NCBI GenBank assembly: GCA_023853785.1
Contig: JAJIRX010000715.1
Location: forward strand, 16,249 to 80,248
Direction: 5' to 3'
Origin: Psilocybe azurescens
Lineage: Eukaryota > Basidiomycota > Agaricomycetes > Agaricales > Agrocybaceae
Length of the DNA: 64,000 nucleotides
Shown here: positions 1 through 13,613 of the stretch, in pieces
Position numbering within the stretch: the stretch's first letter is position 1
How the letters are laid out: the number at the start of each line of letters is the position of its first letter
Translations under genes and position numbers: made by a program
The notes under the pieces: generated by a model
What the model was told of the DNA's origin: nothing
Database searches by the model: none
What the model saw: only the letters and a program-made list of their open reading frames with translations

Positions 1-375
1 TTGGATGTGCTGCGGCATGAGTAGAGAGATAGCGTACAGATGCAGGACGAAATGCGCGAGTGAATCTTGCCAATGAAAAGGACATTTAAGAGAAGACAGT
101 GACGGCACACCGGCCTATGTGCCGATAAATGGCCCACGTGCTACAGTGGCACTAATGGTACACGCGTCTGGCATTGGCAAGGACAAGTGGACTTAGACAT
201 TAAATTGAATCTGAATACACATACTAAACGCTTGCGCGTCTCTGAATAAACCTGTCTGCACACCTGTCTATACTTGGAAACGACGCGTCATCCACTAAGG
301 TTCTGCTTATAAGAAGCGTAGATGTGAGTAAACCCTGACTTCCTTTCACTGTACCTTCCGAATCTAATCTCATAA
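1..375. other. 5' flank of the first BLM10 gene; no gene seen
   Basis: No convincing coding region is seen. The stretch lies directly upstream of the first BLM10 start codon and probably holds its promoter and 5' leader. A short reading frame on the opposite strand overlaps the BLM10 start and resembles no family I know, so I treat it as chance. Confidence 0.4.
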
Positions 376-3300
376 ATGACTTCTCTCCTGCAAACTCCAT
401 CCCTCGAATCCGGTATCCAGCTTCCACAGTATCAGCTAAATCCATCTTCAGGCCATCCCGCTATCATGGATGATGAAGATATTTTGGTCCTAGATTCTCC
501 TGGCGAGGCCGTAAATTCTGTCTACGATAAGCAGCGCGCCTCTTTGCAAACATATCTCGATGCATTGCCATACGAATGTGAGACAGTCGAGGACATGCAA
601 GCTCGTCTGGAAGAAATCGTGGAGAAGATTTACATATGCGCAAAGGCTAAGAACTGGCTCGTACTCAGCACCTGGGATGGAATGCTTCAATGGTATCTAT
701 CTTCGACTTTATAATTAGAAATCCTTTCAACCACTTATCACATTTGCAGCTGGCTTTTAATGCGCTACCCTATGGAGAATAGCACTCGTGCAAATCTTGT
801 GCGCCTATACTATGAATTGTGTCTCGTCCCTGGGATAGAGCCCCGCGTTCTTCGTGGTTGGGCCGATATGTTGTCACGGTTGCTTTCTAATAAACCTGGT
901 ATGAAACGCAAACTTGAAGTCACGGACCTTCAGCTCCCTTGGCAGCCTCTCTGGCGTGTCTTACAAAGAGAACTGTGGCCAAAGACAAGTCTTGAAGAAT
1001 CATCGTAAGAAACAGCTTGACTATCAATGCATGCTTTCTAACAACTGGTCCAGACGAAATCTCGTTAATATATTGCTTTATGTTGCTGAGCAATGCAAAC
1101 GGTACTTCCCTGCTGCTGAGATCCCTGTCATGCTGGAAACCTTCTTGCCAATTTCAACTAAAGAAGTCCGCAACTTTCGTTCTCTTTCACTGGATGCTGC
1201 TCTAACTTTGATTCAACTTAGACTATGTTGACAATGGTCCCTGTCTTAACGTCGTTTCTACCTCCCACTAATACGCACCTCTATCTTCCGCCAATCTTTA
1301 AGATCTGGGAAGCATTCAATTCGGGTGTGATTGACGATAGATTTCTAGAATTGTGCGGTGATTTAGCAGAAGAACATGTGTCAGGAACATATGGTGATGC
1401 GGGGGAAGGCGGCTCAGTATGGAAAGATGTAGGTATTTGGACCGAAGCTGAATGGAATACACTTATGGGCAAGGGTCTTGGTTCAATGAGTATGAATTTT
1501 CGTTCATCTATTGTGTCGTGAACCTGATGCTGTCATATCTGTTTAGATGTCCCTGTTGGTGCAATGCGGGTGTGTGAAATGCGTTCTATCCTGTATCATT
1601 TATTCTCATCAATTTCACAGGGTGCCTCTAATACATCTCAGCATGCAGACCTTTTAGATAAGAGCGGCTCCAAGATCAAGAAATCCATTAGCAAGATCGG
1701 TAAGGCATATTTTCGCGACATGTAGCTCCCGTCTTTAATATTGGATATAGGTGCCCTTTCTAGGATCCTTGTGTACTCCATGAGGCTCGATGGCGACGTT
1801 CGTCAAGCCACCCCTACAGCTAATCAATCAAGGACGAAAGACGGAAAGTTGCCTCAGCAAACAGGGTACATCGCTGGATCAAAGGCTATGGATTCACTAG
1901 ACCGCATGCTCACAAGTATCGAATCATTCTTTCATCCTTCAAATACAGGGGCGTGGTCACTTTCAGTAAGTCTCGTACATTTTCATGTGTTGGACTCGTT
2001 TGATCTTCAAACCATATCTAGTTAACGACTTTACTCCAACGTTTGAGTGCAGAATTCACAAAGCGATGGAAAGAGGAGGAACTTGACTCGTGCAAAACGC
2101 CTAACGTAATTATTATCATTATCACCGATTCTATGGAGATTTACAAGTTAAAAAAACAGATACAGCGTTTAACGCCGACGATTCGACGTTCGTTTGTCAA
2201 CACTCTCAAAACACCAGCACTTCTAGCAATGTTCTCCAAGGATCCTGTGTGTATGAGCTACGCCCAAGGTGCCCTTCGTTCTTTGGCAATGCTTGAACCG
2301 ACAGTTATCATGCCGGAGCTTCTTGAACGTGCTTACGGGGGACTGGAAGTCGTCAATGAAACGCACAGAACAACCGCAGTTCTGAGTATGCTTTCAGGCA
2401 TTACACGTCCGCTAGTGAACGAGCACGAGTGGCTTGGAGGCCAAAAGCACATAGTACCTTTACTAGAGCTTTGTATTCCTGGAATTGATCTAGTATGTCT
2501 ATTGATTCTTTATCTTCCTGCCAGACACTGACATCATTTGCTTTCATTAGAATGATCCAGTTAAAACTGTCTGCGCGACTATGTTTATCGTGTCAGTTGT
2601 GCAGCACATGAAAATAGGGGACCTTTCTCAGTCCGGTTTCTCGTTCTCAGGCGATGGGCCTGCGGATGACATGATGGACGTAGATGATGTTGATCGTTTT
2701 CCCGATGGAACTGAACCTGGAGATATCCCTCGATTGAGTAGAGCTGACGAGAGGTCTCTCGTTCGTGATAGCACCGCGAGTTTTGCAGGTACACATTTAT
2801 TCTTGACGTGACGAACCTCTCATTGAACCGTATTTTCTAGACTGGGTTGTTTCGTTGTTTCGTCGAGTGTTTGCACTCTACGAGAACTTACCAGAAGAAG
2901 GGGGAGGAAGAATACCACAGGAGGCAAACAAGAAGAGAGCGTACTCAAATCTATCAAGGGCATGCTGGATATCATTTGTTTGCATCTCTCTGATCAATTG
3001 TTTGACCTGGTCTTGACTCTTGTTTATGATTATGCGACGACGAATGCCAAATCAAATTCTGTCCGTGCTTTTGGGCAACTGGTCGCCTGTCTTGCCCGTG
3101 TCCGTCCAGAAAGAACAATGGCGAAGTTCTTACCTCACTGCATTTCTCAGATAGAAGAGGAATTGAAACATGGCGCATCAAGCGTCCGAACCACCTCTAC
3201 TCACGCAGCGGTGCCATCTGACACCACTTTACACTGGAGTCAGTGCAGTTATTCGCTACTATGCCAAATCCTGACGTTTTCTGCTATAGACATGGCCATT

Positions 3301-6300
3301 CTTCGCGGATGCCTCGGTTATGGTGGATCTGCTGTGCGTATTATTTTCTCTATAGATACTGATACAAATGCAGCATATTCATTTTTATTATTATCTCATT
3401 CTGGCTTCAGCTTCTGGTCCACAAACGCCAGATTCTAGGGCTGTTGTCTGTTTTAGTCGAAAAAACCAAAAGTGAACGCGGTTACACCGGCACTGGTCGT
3501 TTGATTACACGGATTCTAAACACGATCGGTTGTACCTATCCATTGAATGCACGCTTCATCAATACAAAGGAGTGGGAGGATCCGAGTATGTTGGTCCATT
3601 ATGATACACTATTCACAAAAACTTATTCCATTCAGGCTTCAATAAAAACCACTCTACTCAATGGGGCCGCCTATACGAACCGCAAGATGTTGTGGTTGAG
3701 TGGCATGGTATGAGCCAAATTACCTATAAAAAAACTTTTGGTCTTGCTTTCTAAACTTTCACTGTCAGTCCCTAATGACGATGAAATCGCGTTTGTCCTG
3801 GAGATCATCGATCGCATAGCCAAGCCTGCTCTGAAATTGGTAGAATTGTTGATAGAGACCAGTGGTAACTGGGATAACATTTCTCGCAATGATTTTTGTC
3901 GGTATGTACTCTTTTCCATAAAAGCGGAAATAGGTATAGCTGACCTTTGGATCCAGTTACCTCCACGCTTGCCGAGCAGTATGGGGTGGCTTACCCACCT
4001 TCGTTAAAGAGCAGACTAAAACTGTGATAAACTCTTGCATAAAGCCTGATCAAGAACTACCGGAACTGCTTGTCGCTCATCTTGACGTGAAGGCCGGGTT
4101 TACCCTTACTGATCCTAGCGATCCGCGATACCAGAAATATGTTACACTTCGAGAACAGTTCGGTAGAGCTGTTCTCCTTGGCGCTGCCACCTTCAGAAAG
4201 ACGACAAACGGTGAAGATCACATTGACGCTGTAATTGGAATCACTAGGGCCATCGATACATTCCTTCTTAGTTATGGCATGAACCGAAGCGATTTTGATG
4301 CTATGCAGAAGAATTACGCTCAGGCTCGAGAGTAAGCTCTGTCTTCTATCTCCGTACATAAATAACTAACGTTCCACTTGCAGCGTGAACCGATCTTGGG
4401 TAAGACAAAAGGACAACTCACGTTTGGTCTTTGTCAAGCGTGCCCATGTTTACCATAGCGGACGTGTCTATATGCACGCCCTGTATCGTCGTCGATCTGA
4501 ATTAGATGATAAACTTCTCGGAGAACTTGTAGAGTTGTCACTTTCGCAGTACACCAGAATCCGAAGGTAAGTAATGCTCATATACATCCCCAGTTATTGA
4601 GTTAAAGTATATGTTTAGACAAGCACAAGCAGTACTTCATAATGTCACAGGGGTAAGCAACTAATAGGCCACTGTGATAAGTGCAATCCTTTTGTTTATT
4701 CTCATTCCTTATTACAGTATTACGTTCGCTCCACGCGATTTATTCTCCCATCTCTCTTCAAAGCTCTCGAAAAAGGCAACGATCCCGATAGAATGAAAGG
4801 CGCACTCTACATCTTGTGGAACAAAGGCATAGGTAATTAGACCTATATTAAAATATCATAAGTAGCTAATCCAGGACCAAATTTAGCTGCATATGCCTTA
4901 GCTGGTGAGTAGCGCTCAGAAAAGTCTAGAACCGACCTAATGCATTTTTTTATAGATCAGAATTTTCACAAGGAATACCTCATGTCTCTTTGTTGGAATG
5001 CCAACATGAGGAAAAGGTAATCTTATCTTTGGATAAATTTCCAGCCATCTAACTTGCTGTTGTTAGCCATCCATTCAAAAACTAGTCAGTAGCCTTGCTC
5101 AAGATTGTGTAAGCCACCTCAACGAGGAGGCCACACATACCGATGCGTATGCGTTGGATACACCGCGTTTAGACAATGTGTTAAGCGATCTTGAGAGAAA
5201 CTTTTCGCCATCTTTTATTGACCATAATCTCCTGAATGCCGCACTTCAAAAAGCAACAGTGCGTGTGTCGAAACGCGAAATTATATACACCGATACGGTA
5301 AACGAATTCTTAAATCCTCCACCATTATACAGCGAATCTTATTGATTGCTCATTGTCGATCTTAGGTGTCGTCCATTCTCCAACTAGCACTAAGGCCGAC
5401 AACACATGTAAGCTTCGTGCCTTACTTCGAAAACAGTTTATTGAACGTTTGCCTCTCAGTGGCGTTATCTGCAATCTGCAGCTCGTTTCTTGTATGGTCT
5501 TTTACGGAGGGATGCCGCACCATCCCCTGGCCTTGCCAAGTTCTTTTTGGACCAAACAATAAGTCCACAACCTACTATTCGTGCCATTTCTCAAAGGTTA
5601 GTTTCAGTATCTTTTCGAATGAAAACTTGCTCAGTACCGTCTTGATATGCAGAGCAATTGTCAAACTCCTCGTTTTTGTCAAAATAAGAAGTTTCTCTCA
5701 CTCAAAGGAAGAGCTCTGGTTGGATGAATGGAAAAACCCTCTGACCCGAGAAGTTTCAATTGGCAATCCAAGAAACTTTTTAGAAAGTCTTCAGCAGCCT
5801 CTGGCGGATGATGGGTAAGAGTTATTATAGGTGATTGAATTGCATTGACTAAATCTACTTTAAAAGCTGCTACTTCGATAAGATCAACACTGGTTTTTTG
5901 ACGTGGACACTGACCATCAAAGGGTATAGAGCTCTGCAAGAAGGAGAAAAAGCTCTGTCGTGGGAAGCTAACTCGCTGAAAACTCTTACTGCAATCAAGG
6001 AGGACATTAGAAAAGAAGGCTACGTTGAACAACTGTCCACCTTGTGGGGGCAAGAGTCTGGAAAAGAAGGCGGATCACTGGATCTCCGTGCCGATAATGT
6101 TCTTTTCTTCAAATATCTAGGTAATAAACAGCGTGAGTTGTTGATTACTCTTCACTGATACTTTCTGTGTTGCAGCCAAAATATTTGGACATGACGGCGT
6201 CGATGAAATTCTGACAGCTATTGACCCTCTTCTTTCTGACGCGGATAAATATAAGCAGCGAGCAGGCGCTGAGATTCTATGTGGTCTTTTACGTGGTAAG

Positions 6301-8417
6301 TGCTGATCATTGACTGATCTTAATGCTGCATCTCGTTCCTAATCTTTTCTTCAGGATCAAAGCACTGGACGCCTACAGCATCGAAGAAGCTGTGGACATG
6401 GACAATAAACAGACTTGATCGCGTTGTCGGACAGATCAAACCTGAGACGCTGTCCTTCTGGGAAAACATTTTCCAAGTAATTTGTTTGTTATATAATTTT
6501 CCATCCAAGCCACTGACTACTTTATAGCATCAATTAATGAAACGCGATCCGCGAAGAAACCAACCGCTAGTAGATTGGATTTTCGCACTCCCTCTTGAAT
6601 TCAATGGTGACTCGGCATTCGAAAGTATGTTTGATTCAAATATGCCGTTCGATAGACTGTGTCTCACGCACATTTTACCTCAGTGACGAAATCCCTATCT
6701 CTATTTGGTATCCTTGTTGATAGCCTTGGGATCTATTTCAACCCCAAAGCCGGTTCATACGTCAAGCTACTTTTCGAGAATGCCAACTCAAGCTATGCAG
6801 AAGTGAGTATTCTTCCTTCCTGTCTTCTTATCCATGCACGAGTCCTGTTCTAATTGTATGATAGATGCGCCAGCATGTCTGTCAAGGCCTTTATGTCATT
6901 CTCAGTAACCAATGGCAGCCGTGGTATGCCTCTACAGAAGCATTCTTGATTGCATGTTGCGAACAGAAGGATCCGTTAAAAATCCGGTACGTTTATCCTC
7001 ATTGTCCGAATATCTCCGCTCACTTGTGATTGTGGTAAGTGACGCACCCTTTATGAACTATGTGTCAGTTATCCTCGAGAAATTCCCAACATGGAGAGAA
7101 GAACGACTCCCTCCACCGCGCGTTAACCAATCAGAGGTGAACTAATAATTCTACGAACTTCTTTTATACTAAACGAACTTGCGCTTCCTTCAGTATGACA
7201 AAGTTGGACTTACTCGTAAGATAAAGGCTTCTTTGCTTCTGGCTTGTGCTAACTTTTTCTCAGTGCTCCAGTGGATCTGGGTGTCAGCGCATAGCCCTAC
7301 GGCGTGTCTTGCATTCCCATATGCAGTAGCGATGATGCAAGCATTTTATTCAGATGTACAATTACCCAGAATACTAATCACCTTATAGGCCTGAGATACT
7401 TCGCATGTCAGAGCTGAACGATAGCTCCGATCTGCAAGCGTATAGCTCAGCTGTTCTTTACATCCTTTCTGCCGTTACTCCGCCTGTAGAATACATTGAA
7501 ACAATTCTTGATAACTTCGTTGCTGCCATCAAGTCATCCACTGTACGCACCTTCCTTTTGTTTTGATTGGAAGAGATCTAATCCATATGCTCAGTCTTGG
7601 AGAATTCGTCTAAATGCTTTACCTGCTTTGGTAGTCTTCTTCTATAGGAATCTTCTGTCGATCTCGCAAGACGGTGTTGCGAAAGTGATGGATGTCCTCC
7701 TGGATTGTTTGGCTGATGAGAACGTTGAAGTAAGGCAAACGGCCTCTAAAGTATTTTCAGGAGTGGTCAGATGTTCGCAGAGACAGAGCATCATTCCCTT
7801 GAAGGTGCGTTAATATGTATTGAACGTTACAATAATCTGATATCTTGTTCGCGTAGAATCGGTTCGTGTCACTAGCACGCAAGACTGTTCTTCCTCCGCG
7901 GCGCGATCCTGCCTATGCAGAATCACTAAAGATTCTTCATTCCGCGATCCTTGGGATTTGCGCTTTGATTGAAAGTTTGCCATATTCCGTAGAACCTTGG
8001 ATGCCATCGCTGACTGAAGGTACGTCTCATTTGTTGTCTGCATCTGAAAATATATATTTTAATTATTCTCCCCTAAAGTTTTGGCGCCTCATGCCACCGA
8101 TCCTCCACCGATTTCAACCACCATTCGCAAGTGTGCGTCCGAGTTCAAGAAGGTGAGGGACTTGATCACTTTACTCCGATACGAACTCCTAATTTTTGTT
8201 TTTCATTTCTAGACCCATCAAGTATAGACCAACACATGTTGTATTAATTCCTTTCTGACTTTACTTTGTTATAGGACACTTGGCATAAGGACCAACTCTT
8301 GTTTGACGAAGACCAATTGCAAAGCCTTTCCACGATGCTTGTAGGAACGTCTTATTGTGAGTCAAAATCCGAAATTGTTCAGGATTTCAACCTAATCTTT
8401 TTTTTGCAGATGCGTAA
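376..8417 (+). CDS. BLM10: Proteasome activator BLM10/PA200, copy 1
   Basis: A large HEAT-repeat protein that caps the 20S proteasome core. The family binds through a C-terminal hydrophobic-Tyr-X tail and opens the gate for degradation of small or acetylated substrates. I assemble about 30 exons of 20-500 bases. Recognisable segments include VPVGAMR, LARILVYSM-like SRILVYSM (~1750-1785), HPSNTGAW, FSKDP and LHW, and the C-terminal DUF3437-like block ILGICALIESLPYSVEPWMP (~7950-8010). The last exon (8410-8417) completes GTSYYA-stop, so the docking tail is present. The splice donor at 8357 splits the final Tyr codon. Three frame slips are seen: near 1228, in the G run 2900-2904, and in the A run 5012-5015 beside a splice donor. 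The protein is conserved on both sides of each, so I do not call it a pseudogene. It is clearly paralogous to the gene at 45026-53600. The ATG at 376 opens a well-formed first exon. Confidence 0.9.
4875..4904 (+). other. 30-base exon in BLM10 copy 1
   Basis: A short exon between a CCAG acceptor and a GTGAGT donor. It encodes roughly GPNLAAYALA and keeps frame with both neighbouring exons (ending LWNKGI, starting DQNFHKEY). Read from splice consensus and frame continuity. Confidence 0.65.
7194..7215 (+). other. 22-base exon in BLM10 copy 1
   Basis: A short exon encoding YDKVGLT, between a TTCAG acceptor and a GTAAG donor. It joins the VNQSE exon to the exon starting VLQWIWVSAHSP. Frame continuity supports it. 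Confidence 0.65.
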
Positions 8418-10779
8418 ACCGCCCGATATGTTCTTACTTCTCCTCCCCGTACGACTTTTGAAATTCTAAGATGGCCCTTAACACGAGCTGTAACCCTTGA
8501 AATCATGGCGATGTCATAGATTTAATGAACTGTATTCTGATTTTTTGCCAACCTCCTTATTCTGTGTCATTCGTGCTTAATTACCACAAAGTTGCGCTTA
8601 CTGGGATATGAACGCTTACTATCGATGATGACATTTAGGTATATCAATTTTTAGGAGGGTATATTTCATTTGACGCGTGTAAGGCATGCTTTCGATTCTT
8701 CGAGTTCCGGGGCCTTGTCGGTGGAAGGTACGGCTAAGTTTGGTCTGAGGTTTTAATATGAGAGGATGATCAGGAAGGTGCTTCGCATAAAATAGGTCTC
8801 TGCAGGACCAATGGTCGGTTCCTCAAAGTTTCTGCAGGGTCCTCGATAATCAGAACTTGATCGTCAAGTTAACTATACATGTCTTCAAGGCGGCCGCTGT
8901 CCATCGATGTTCAGATTCAGTTCTCAGACGTGTTCGTGTAGAACCGATGAACTCTGTCATTACAAAGTGCCGGGGGGACCAGTTGGTCACAAGTTGTTCT
9001 GACATTTTTTGAATCTACGTCGACGAAGACATGTCAACCTGCAGCCATTTGGATCATGTGATGACCTTACCTATACGATAAATTTTCGAACTCTGCTGTG
9101 TCATGCATTTACTACTAGTACTAATCAAGTTATGGCAAGTTGGCAACCGATTTTTCGAATTGCTATCACCTCAAAAATTCGTGGAATTAAAAAGATTTCT
9201 AGGGTGGCGGGGTTAAACTCGAGCAGACCATTGAGGACATCGGTGGTTGTCTTTAGGGCCACACGATGAGCCCCAAGGACGTGGTGGAGACAGGTAGATT
9301 GAAACCTCAGAACGTTGTCAGTCCAAATACATTTTACGACTCAACAACAGTCATGGTAAGATATCTGTATTCGAATGCCCTTTTCTTGGCAAAACGTTGC
9401 TTTTTCAAGCCATAAAGGTAAACTGAACAAAATGATTTGCATGTTAGAGAAGCATCGGCAGTAGTACTTGCCGACGATGATTGTGTGCCACCACAGCTGT
9501 GTGCGGTCTGCACAACGCCGCAATACGCCGTTTTGGCAGTTTCGCAAGCTTTGAAATAAATCATAATACCATTTTGGGACGTACTAGAAAGGAAGGCTCA
9601 CCGCTCCCCCGCATCGAAGAAGCTGCAAGTGGACCGATTATCAATATTAATAGAACTCAAAGCAGTGTACCGGGAATGGTTTTGATAACTTTTAGAATTA
9701 TGCTTTCTTAGAGCGATTTGTCACGATGAGCGGCCAGTAGGCAGTGCGGTATGACTGTAGATCATGATTTGCGGCTGAGCAAAGATGATAGATGGGATAA
9801 GTCAGTGGAGCATATCATCATTCGGACCCCTAGATTTTATCAAGGAACAGGCACAAGCCTGTGCGGGGTGTACTTTGTGTGCCATTCGACGTTCCAGTCC
9901 GTCGCAGTGGTGTGGCTTGTGGCCGTTGGACTCGTGTTGAAAGACTTTCACATCGATAGTGGAAGAAGCATGGTTTGTGTGACGAAATGGAGGGAATTAA
10001 ATCGATAAAGATCGAAGAACAGATACTTGGTATGTTTTATAGGTGAGCAGATCAAAATGATGGGTGATGGGACGCTAAAGTGGGAAGAAAAAGCAGACTT
10101 TCCTGGAATTGAGACGGCGGGGGTGTATTGGACGGCGACGGGTATGTGCGGTGGAAATATTTTACGCGCTGGGATGAAACTGATTGAGAGGTTGAATGTT
10201 GGAACTCGGCTCGGAGATTGAAAGGCGGTGATGGGGGCCGAAATAGGCAATGTGAGGAGTCGTCGTATTGCAATTGACTGGAATGTGGAGGAGAGATTTG
10301 GGGATTATTGAGCGATAGAATATTGAGCAGGATCGATAGCAGGCTTTAAATACAACCAGTGGACGAAATGGACTAGGTTTGTGTAATTATTTGGGGAAAG
10401 GCTCGGGCACGTTGCATGCGATCAAAAAGGTTTTGTGGAATTGGTTGGATTGGCTGCCTGCCCTTTGCCTCACCTTCCTCCTTCTCCAGACATCACTTTT
10501 ATACCGTCTCCGTTTCTTTTCCTCCTCCAAGTCGTACAAGCCCTACAGTAACGACCTCCTCACGAACTTGCCTTACGTTGCCTCCTCTTTTTATACCTAT
10601 CTCGTCGTCCCCGAGCATCACCCAGGGGTTCTATCTAACAAATATCGTCCTCGCTTATACTCTACTTTTTATCTCGCAATCATCGGAATCCAAACAGGTC
10701 TTAATTTACTGGTCAGTCCCCAAGTTATCGCACTTTGGTGTTCTTTCCTTAAGTTATCCGTGTTCTAACCCACAGTTAA
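8418..10779. other. 2.4 kb gap without a supported gene
   Basis: Several short frames occur on both strands (for example 9009-9269, 9751-10008 and 9948-10250 reverse). None has splice structure, a known motif or credible composition. The last ~340 bases before 10780 are rich in C and T with many CCTCC and TTCTCC clusters, as expected of a fungal promoter or long 5' leader for the CCCH gene. A TTTAAATAC element at about 10345 could be TATA-like. Confidence 0.4.
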
Positions 10780-13613
10780 ATGCACGATACAGTCACGAAT
10801 TCATCTACAACTACCTCTCGCTACTCCGACCCCTCGAACGAACTATTTTCTTCCGTATCTACTGCAACTCGTCCTTCAGCCCTTAAAGACTCCTTTGGTT
10901 GGATATATCCTCTCGATTTAGACCTTGAACCCAGTTTCGAGGTATGCCGCCCACCCTCGCCACGTGTTATACTCACTCGTTTTGCTTACTCTTCCTCCCT
11001 TTTTTCTGCTAGAATTGGAAACCGTCATCCCCAGATATCACTATTTGTCTGAATTCAAGTCGCCAGTCCTTGCAGAAACCCGATTCTTTCAATATGCCTT
11101 CTCGTACTAATGCCGAAAACACGGACAAAACAGGCGTCGTAAACGGTAATCGTCGTTGGAGACTCAACAGTAGCGGTCAATTGGTCGACGCGGAAGCAGA
11201 ATCCGCCAGCTGGGAGCTCGCCGACCAAATTGGTCGCCTCAAGATCGGTGATGTCACCGCGGACCCAGTCGATTCCCGTGTATCTCTTCGCACTCCTCCA
11301 AAGTCCAAAATCGCATCCGGTGCTGTTACACAACTCGCAGAATCTAGTCCTTTGGATTCTTCCTCTAACACTAGTGTTGGCTCCTCGCCTCATGTCCCAG
11401 ATCACCAAATTTCCCATTCTAGAGGGTCGTCCGCGGACACCACCATATCAAGCTCTCGCGATTCTATCGCTGGAAATGCACTGCTGTCTCACCCCCCGCT
11501 AAAGGGCGCTCCAGTACCGGAGGCGAAAGAGAGGCCTCACTCTTTTAGTGGTGGGCTTTCAAGTGCGGATCTTCGCCGTTTACAGCAGTGGGAGATGCCG
11601 ATCATGATCGACAAGTTCAGCAACAGCAGTGGGCGCAAAATCAGTACCGCGAACATAATGCTGAACAATTATCATATCCATCCCTTGCAAATCAGGTTCA
11701 ACGGCCTGTGCCTCAGCAACCGATGTTTAATTACCCCCTAACCCTCAGTTACTTCAACAGGCTGACCGCGATCGTGAAGATATCCAACTAGACTATAACT
11801 CACAGCAGCAACGAAACTTTGGGCCTGTGGCTCCCCATATGAATCCCGGCCTTGTCATGAATCCCATGAACGGGGCAGCCCCTCCGCCCCCCTCAATTCG
11901 TGCAAGGTCGACCTAACAATCCGATGCCGACGCTAAATTACCGTCAAACTCCCCGAAGCTTCCCCCAGCAGGGTCCGACTCCGGCAGGCCTTGGTTACGG
12001 CGGCGGTCATCATACGTCACACCTTTCTTTGGGGAATACGCAGCAACTCTATGAAATGATGCTCCCCGGACCTCCGTCTCACGAGAATCATCATCCTGCC
12101 GTAACCCGTGTCCAACAGCAGCACAACGTCTTTCGTGGAACTCACCACCATTCTGCTTCGGATCCCTCTGCGCTTCGTGATGTTGCCGCTCTACAACTCT
12201 TGAATAACACTATGCAGCCATACAATCCGAGTATGTTCCAACCGGGTCTACCCCCACCCACCATGCCGATGTACCCCAATCAATTCTATGGCGCTCCAGA
12301 ATTAGCAGTGCAACAGGCGATGGCCGCTCGTCTGCAGGCGCAGTACACTGGTTCCTATAGTGTAGGCCCCGCAACTCCAAACCTTGAAGAGGTTGGAAGT
12401 CCGACAAGTTCGAGTGGCCAGACTGGCCCTAGTGCAAACAACAGGAAGTTAGGTCTGTACAAGACCGAACTATGCCGAAGCTGGGAAGAGAAAGGAACCT
12501 GTCGCTACGGTGGTAAATGCCAGTTTGCTCACGGCGAAGAAGAACTTCGACGGGTTTCAAGACATCCAAAGGTAAATCTTTTCAATATTTTGAATGCAAA
12601 TCATTATTCAGATTTCGTTTTATTTTTGTCAGTACAAGACCGAGATTTGCAAGGTGTGTTATGATTTATTTATTTTTAAATAGGCGCCTGTCCTGACTGC
12701 CTTCTTTCTAGACCTTCTGGGTTTCAGGTTCTTGCCCATATGGGAAACGATGCTGCTTTATTCACACAGAGCTTACATCTGGTAATCCTCCAGCTGCTGC
12801 AGGCCCATCTGAGAACACTCCTCCTCAGCCTCAGGCCGATGGCCGGAAACGCTCCGACAGCGATCCTGACACATCCTCGTCTGTTTCCTCCTTGCTCGTA
12901 TCTCGCAGCGTAATCAGACAGATCCGGCCGCTAACGTGGCGTCAACTCCTGTGGAGATGAACTCCACAAATACCTTCCAGTCGACAAGGCCTGGCTCGTT
13001 AAGAGTAGATACTTCTGCTCTGGACGGTGCTTCGATCAAACAAAACAAGTCTGCATACCCCTCTTTTGGAATAGTTAGTAATGGCATCCTGCTTCCAGCT
13101 CCAGAGCACATTTCTGCTAGGTCTCCTGCTCCAGTTACTGCAGGGCCTGACTTAGGCAGGCATAATCTCGCTCGAATGGAGATCGTCGGTTACTCCAATG
13201 TATGTCATCCCATTCACTGCCCTGTATGATTACTGATAGTTCTCTCTTTCTAGCATCAAAAGAAGAATAGCACCAGTTCTTCGGCTTCTGCGTCTAACCC
13301 TCGTCACTCTTTCAGTGGCACCGAGGGCGACCTTAACTTCAGCCCATCACCACCTGCGTCTGGCCATGCTTTTGGGCACAATTCCAGCGAGAGTCCTCAG
13401 ACAGGACCGACAGGAGCACCCAGGGTGAACGGACATGTGCGCGCTGGCAGCGCTGGCAACTGGGGCAGCATCTCCCGCAGTAACCTCTCGACCTCCACTT
13501 CGGCCTTTCCTCATGGCTCGAATGCTGCTGGCGAAATCATGTCGAACTCCCCTTGGTCGACCACTGAGCTATCGCACGGCGCGTCTCGTCTGCACGACAA
13601 AAATTGGGTCTGA
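10780..13613 (+). CDS. Tandem CCCH zinc-finger RNA-binding protein (TIS11/ZFP36-like)
   Basis: Two C-x8-C-x5-C-x3-H fingers are visible. The first (~12457-12534) is led by LYKTELC and contains [10 protein letters not shown]; the second is led by YKTEIC and contains [14 protein letters not shown]. This arrangement is typical of TIS11/tristetraprolin proteins, which bind AU-rich elements in mRNA 3' ends and promote decay. The fingers sit in a long Ser/Pro/Gln/Asn-rich, probably disordered protein. Exon 1 (10780-10941) starts MHDTVTNSS and splices at 11013 into ENWKPSSPD, which extends the protein upstream of the internal Met at 11094. The lead-in of finger 2 lies on a 21-base exon. Three frame slips occur in a Gln/Pro-rich stretch, near 11588, in the C run 11734-11738 and at 11887-11893. 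Composition and sense are continuous across them. The stop follows RLHDKNWV. Confidence 0.87.
12633..12653 (+). other. 21-base microexon, CCCH gene
   Basis: It encodes YKTEICK, the conserved lead-in and first cysteine of the second CCCH finger. It is flanked by introns of about 61 bases (12572-12632) and 58 bases (12654-12711) with GT-AG ends. Without it the second finger lacks its first Cys. Confidence 0.8.

Noticed and set aside
1004..1052. Frame break in BLM10 copy 1 near 1004
   Set aside because: A normal intron (GTAAGA donor, CTAAC branch, CCAG acceptor) explains it and restores ESSRNLVNILLYVAEQ.
10379..11110. Forward frames of 129 and 156 codons upstream of the CCCH start
   Set aside because: Low-complexity Ser/Phe/Pro translations of a CT-rich leader in two overlapping frames; no domain.
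11588..11893. CCCH gene as a pseudogene because of three frame breaks
   Set aside because: Both zinc fingers and the surrounding composition are intact, and similar one-base slips occur in essential genes such as CK2 alpha, so sequence error is the simpler view.
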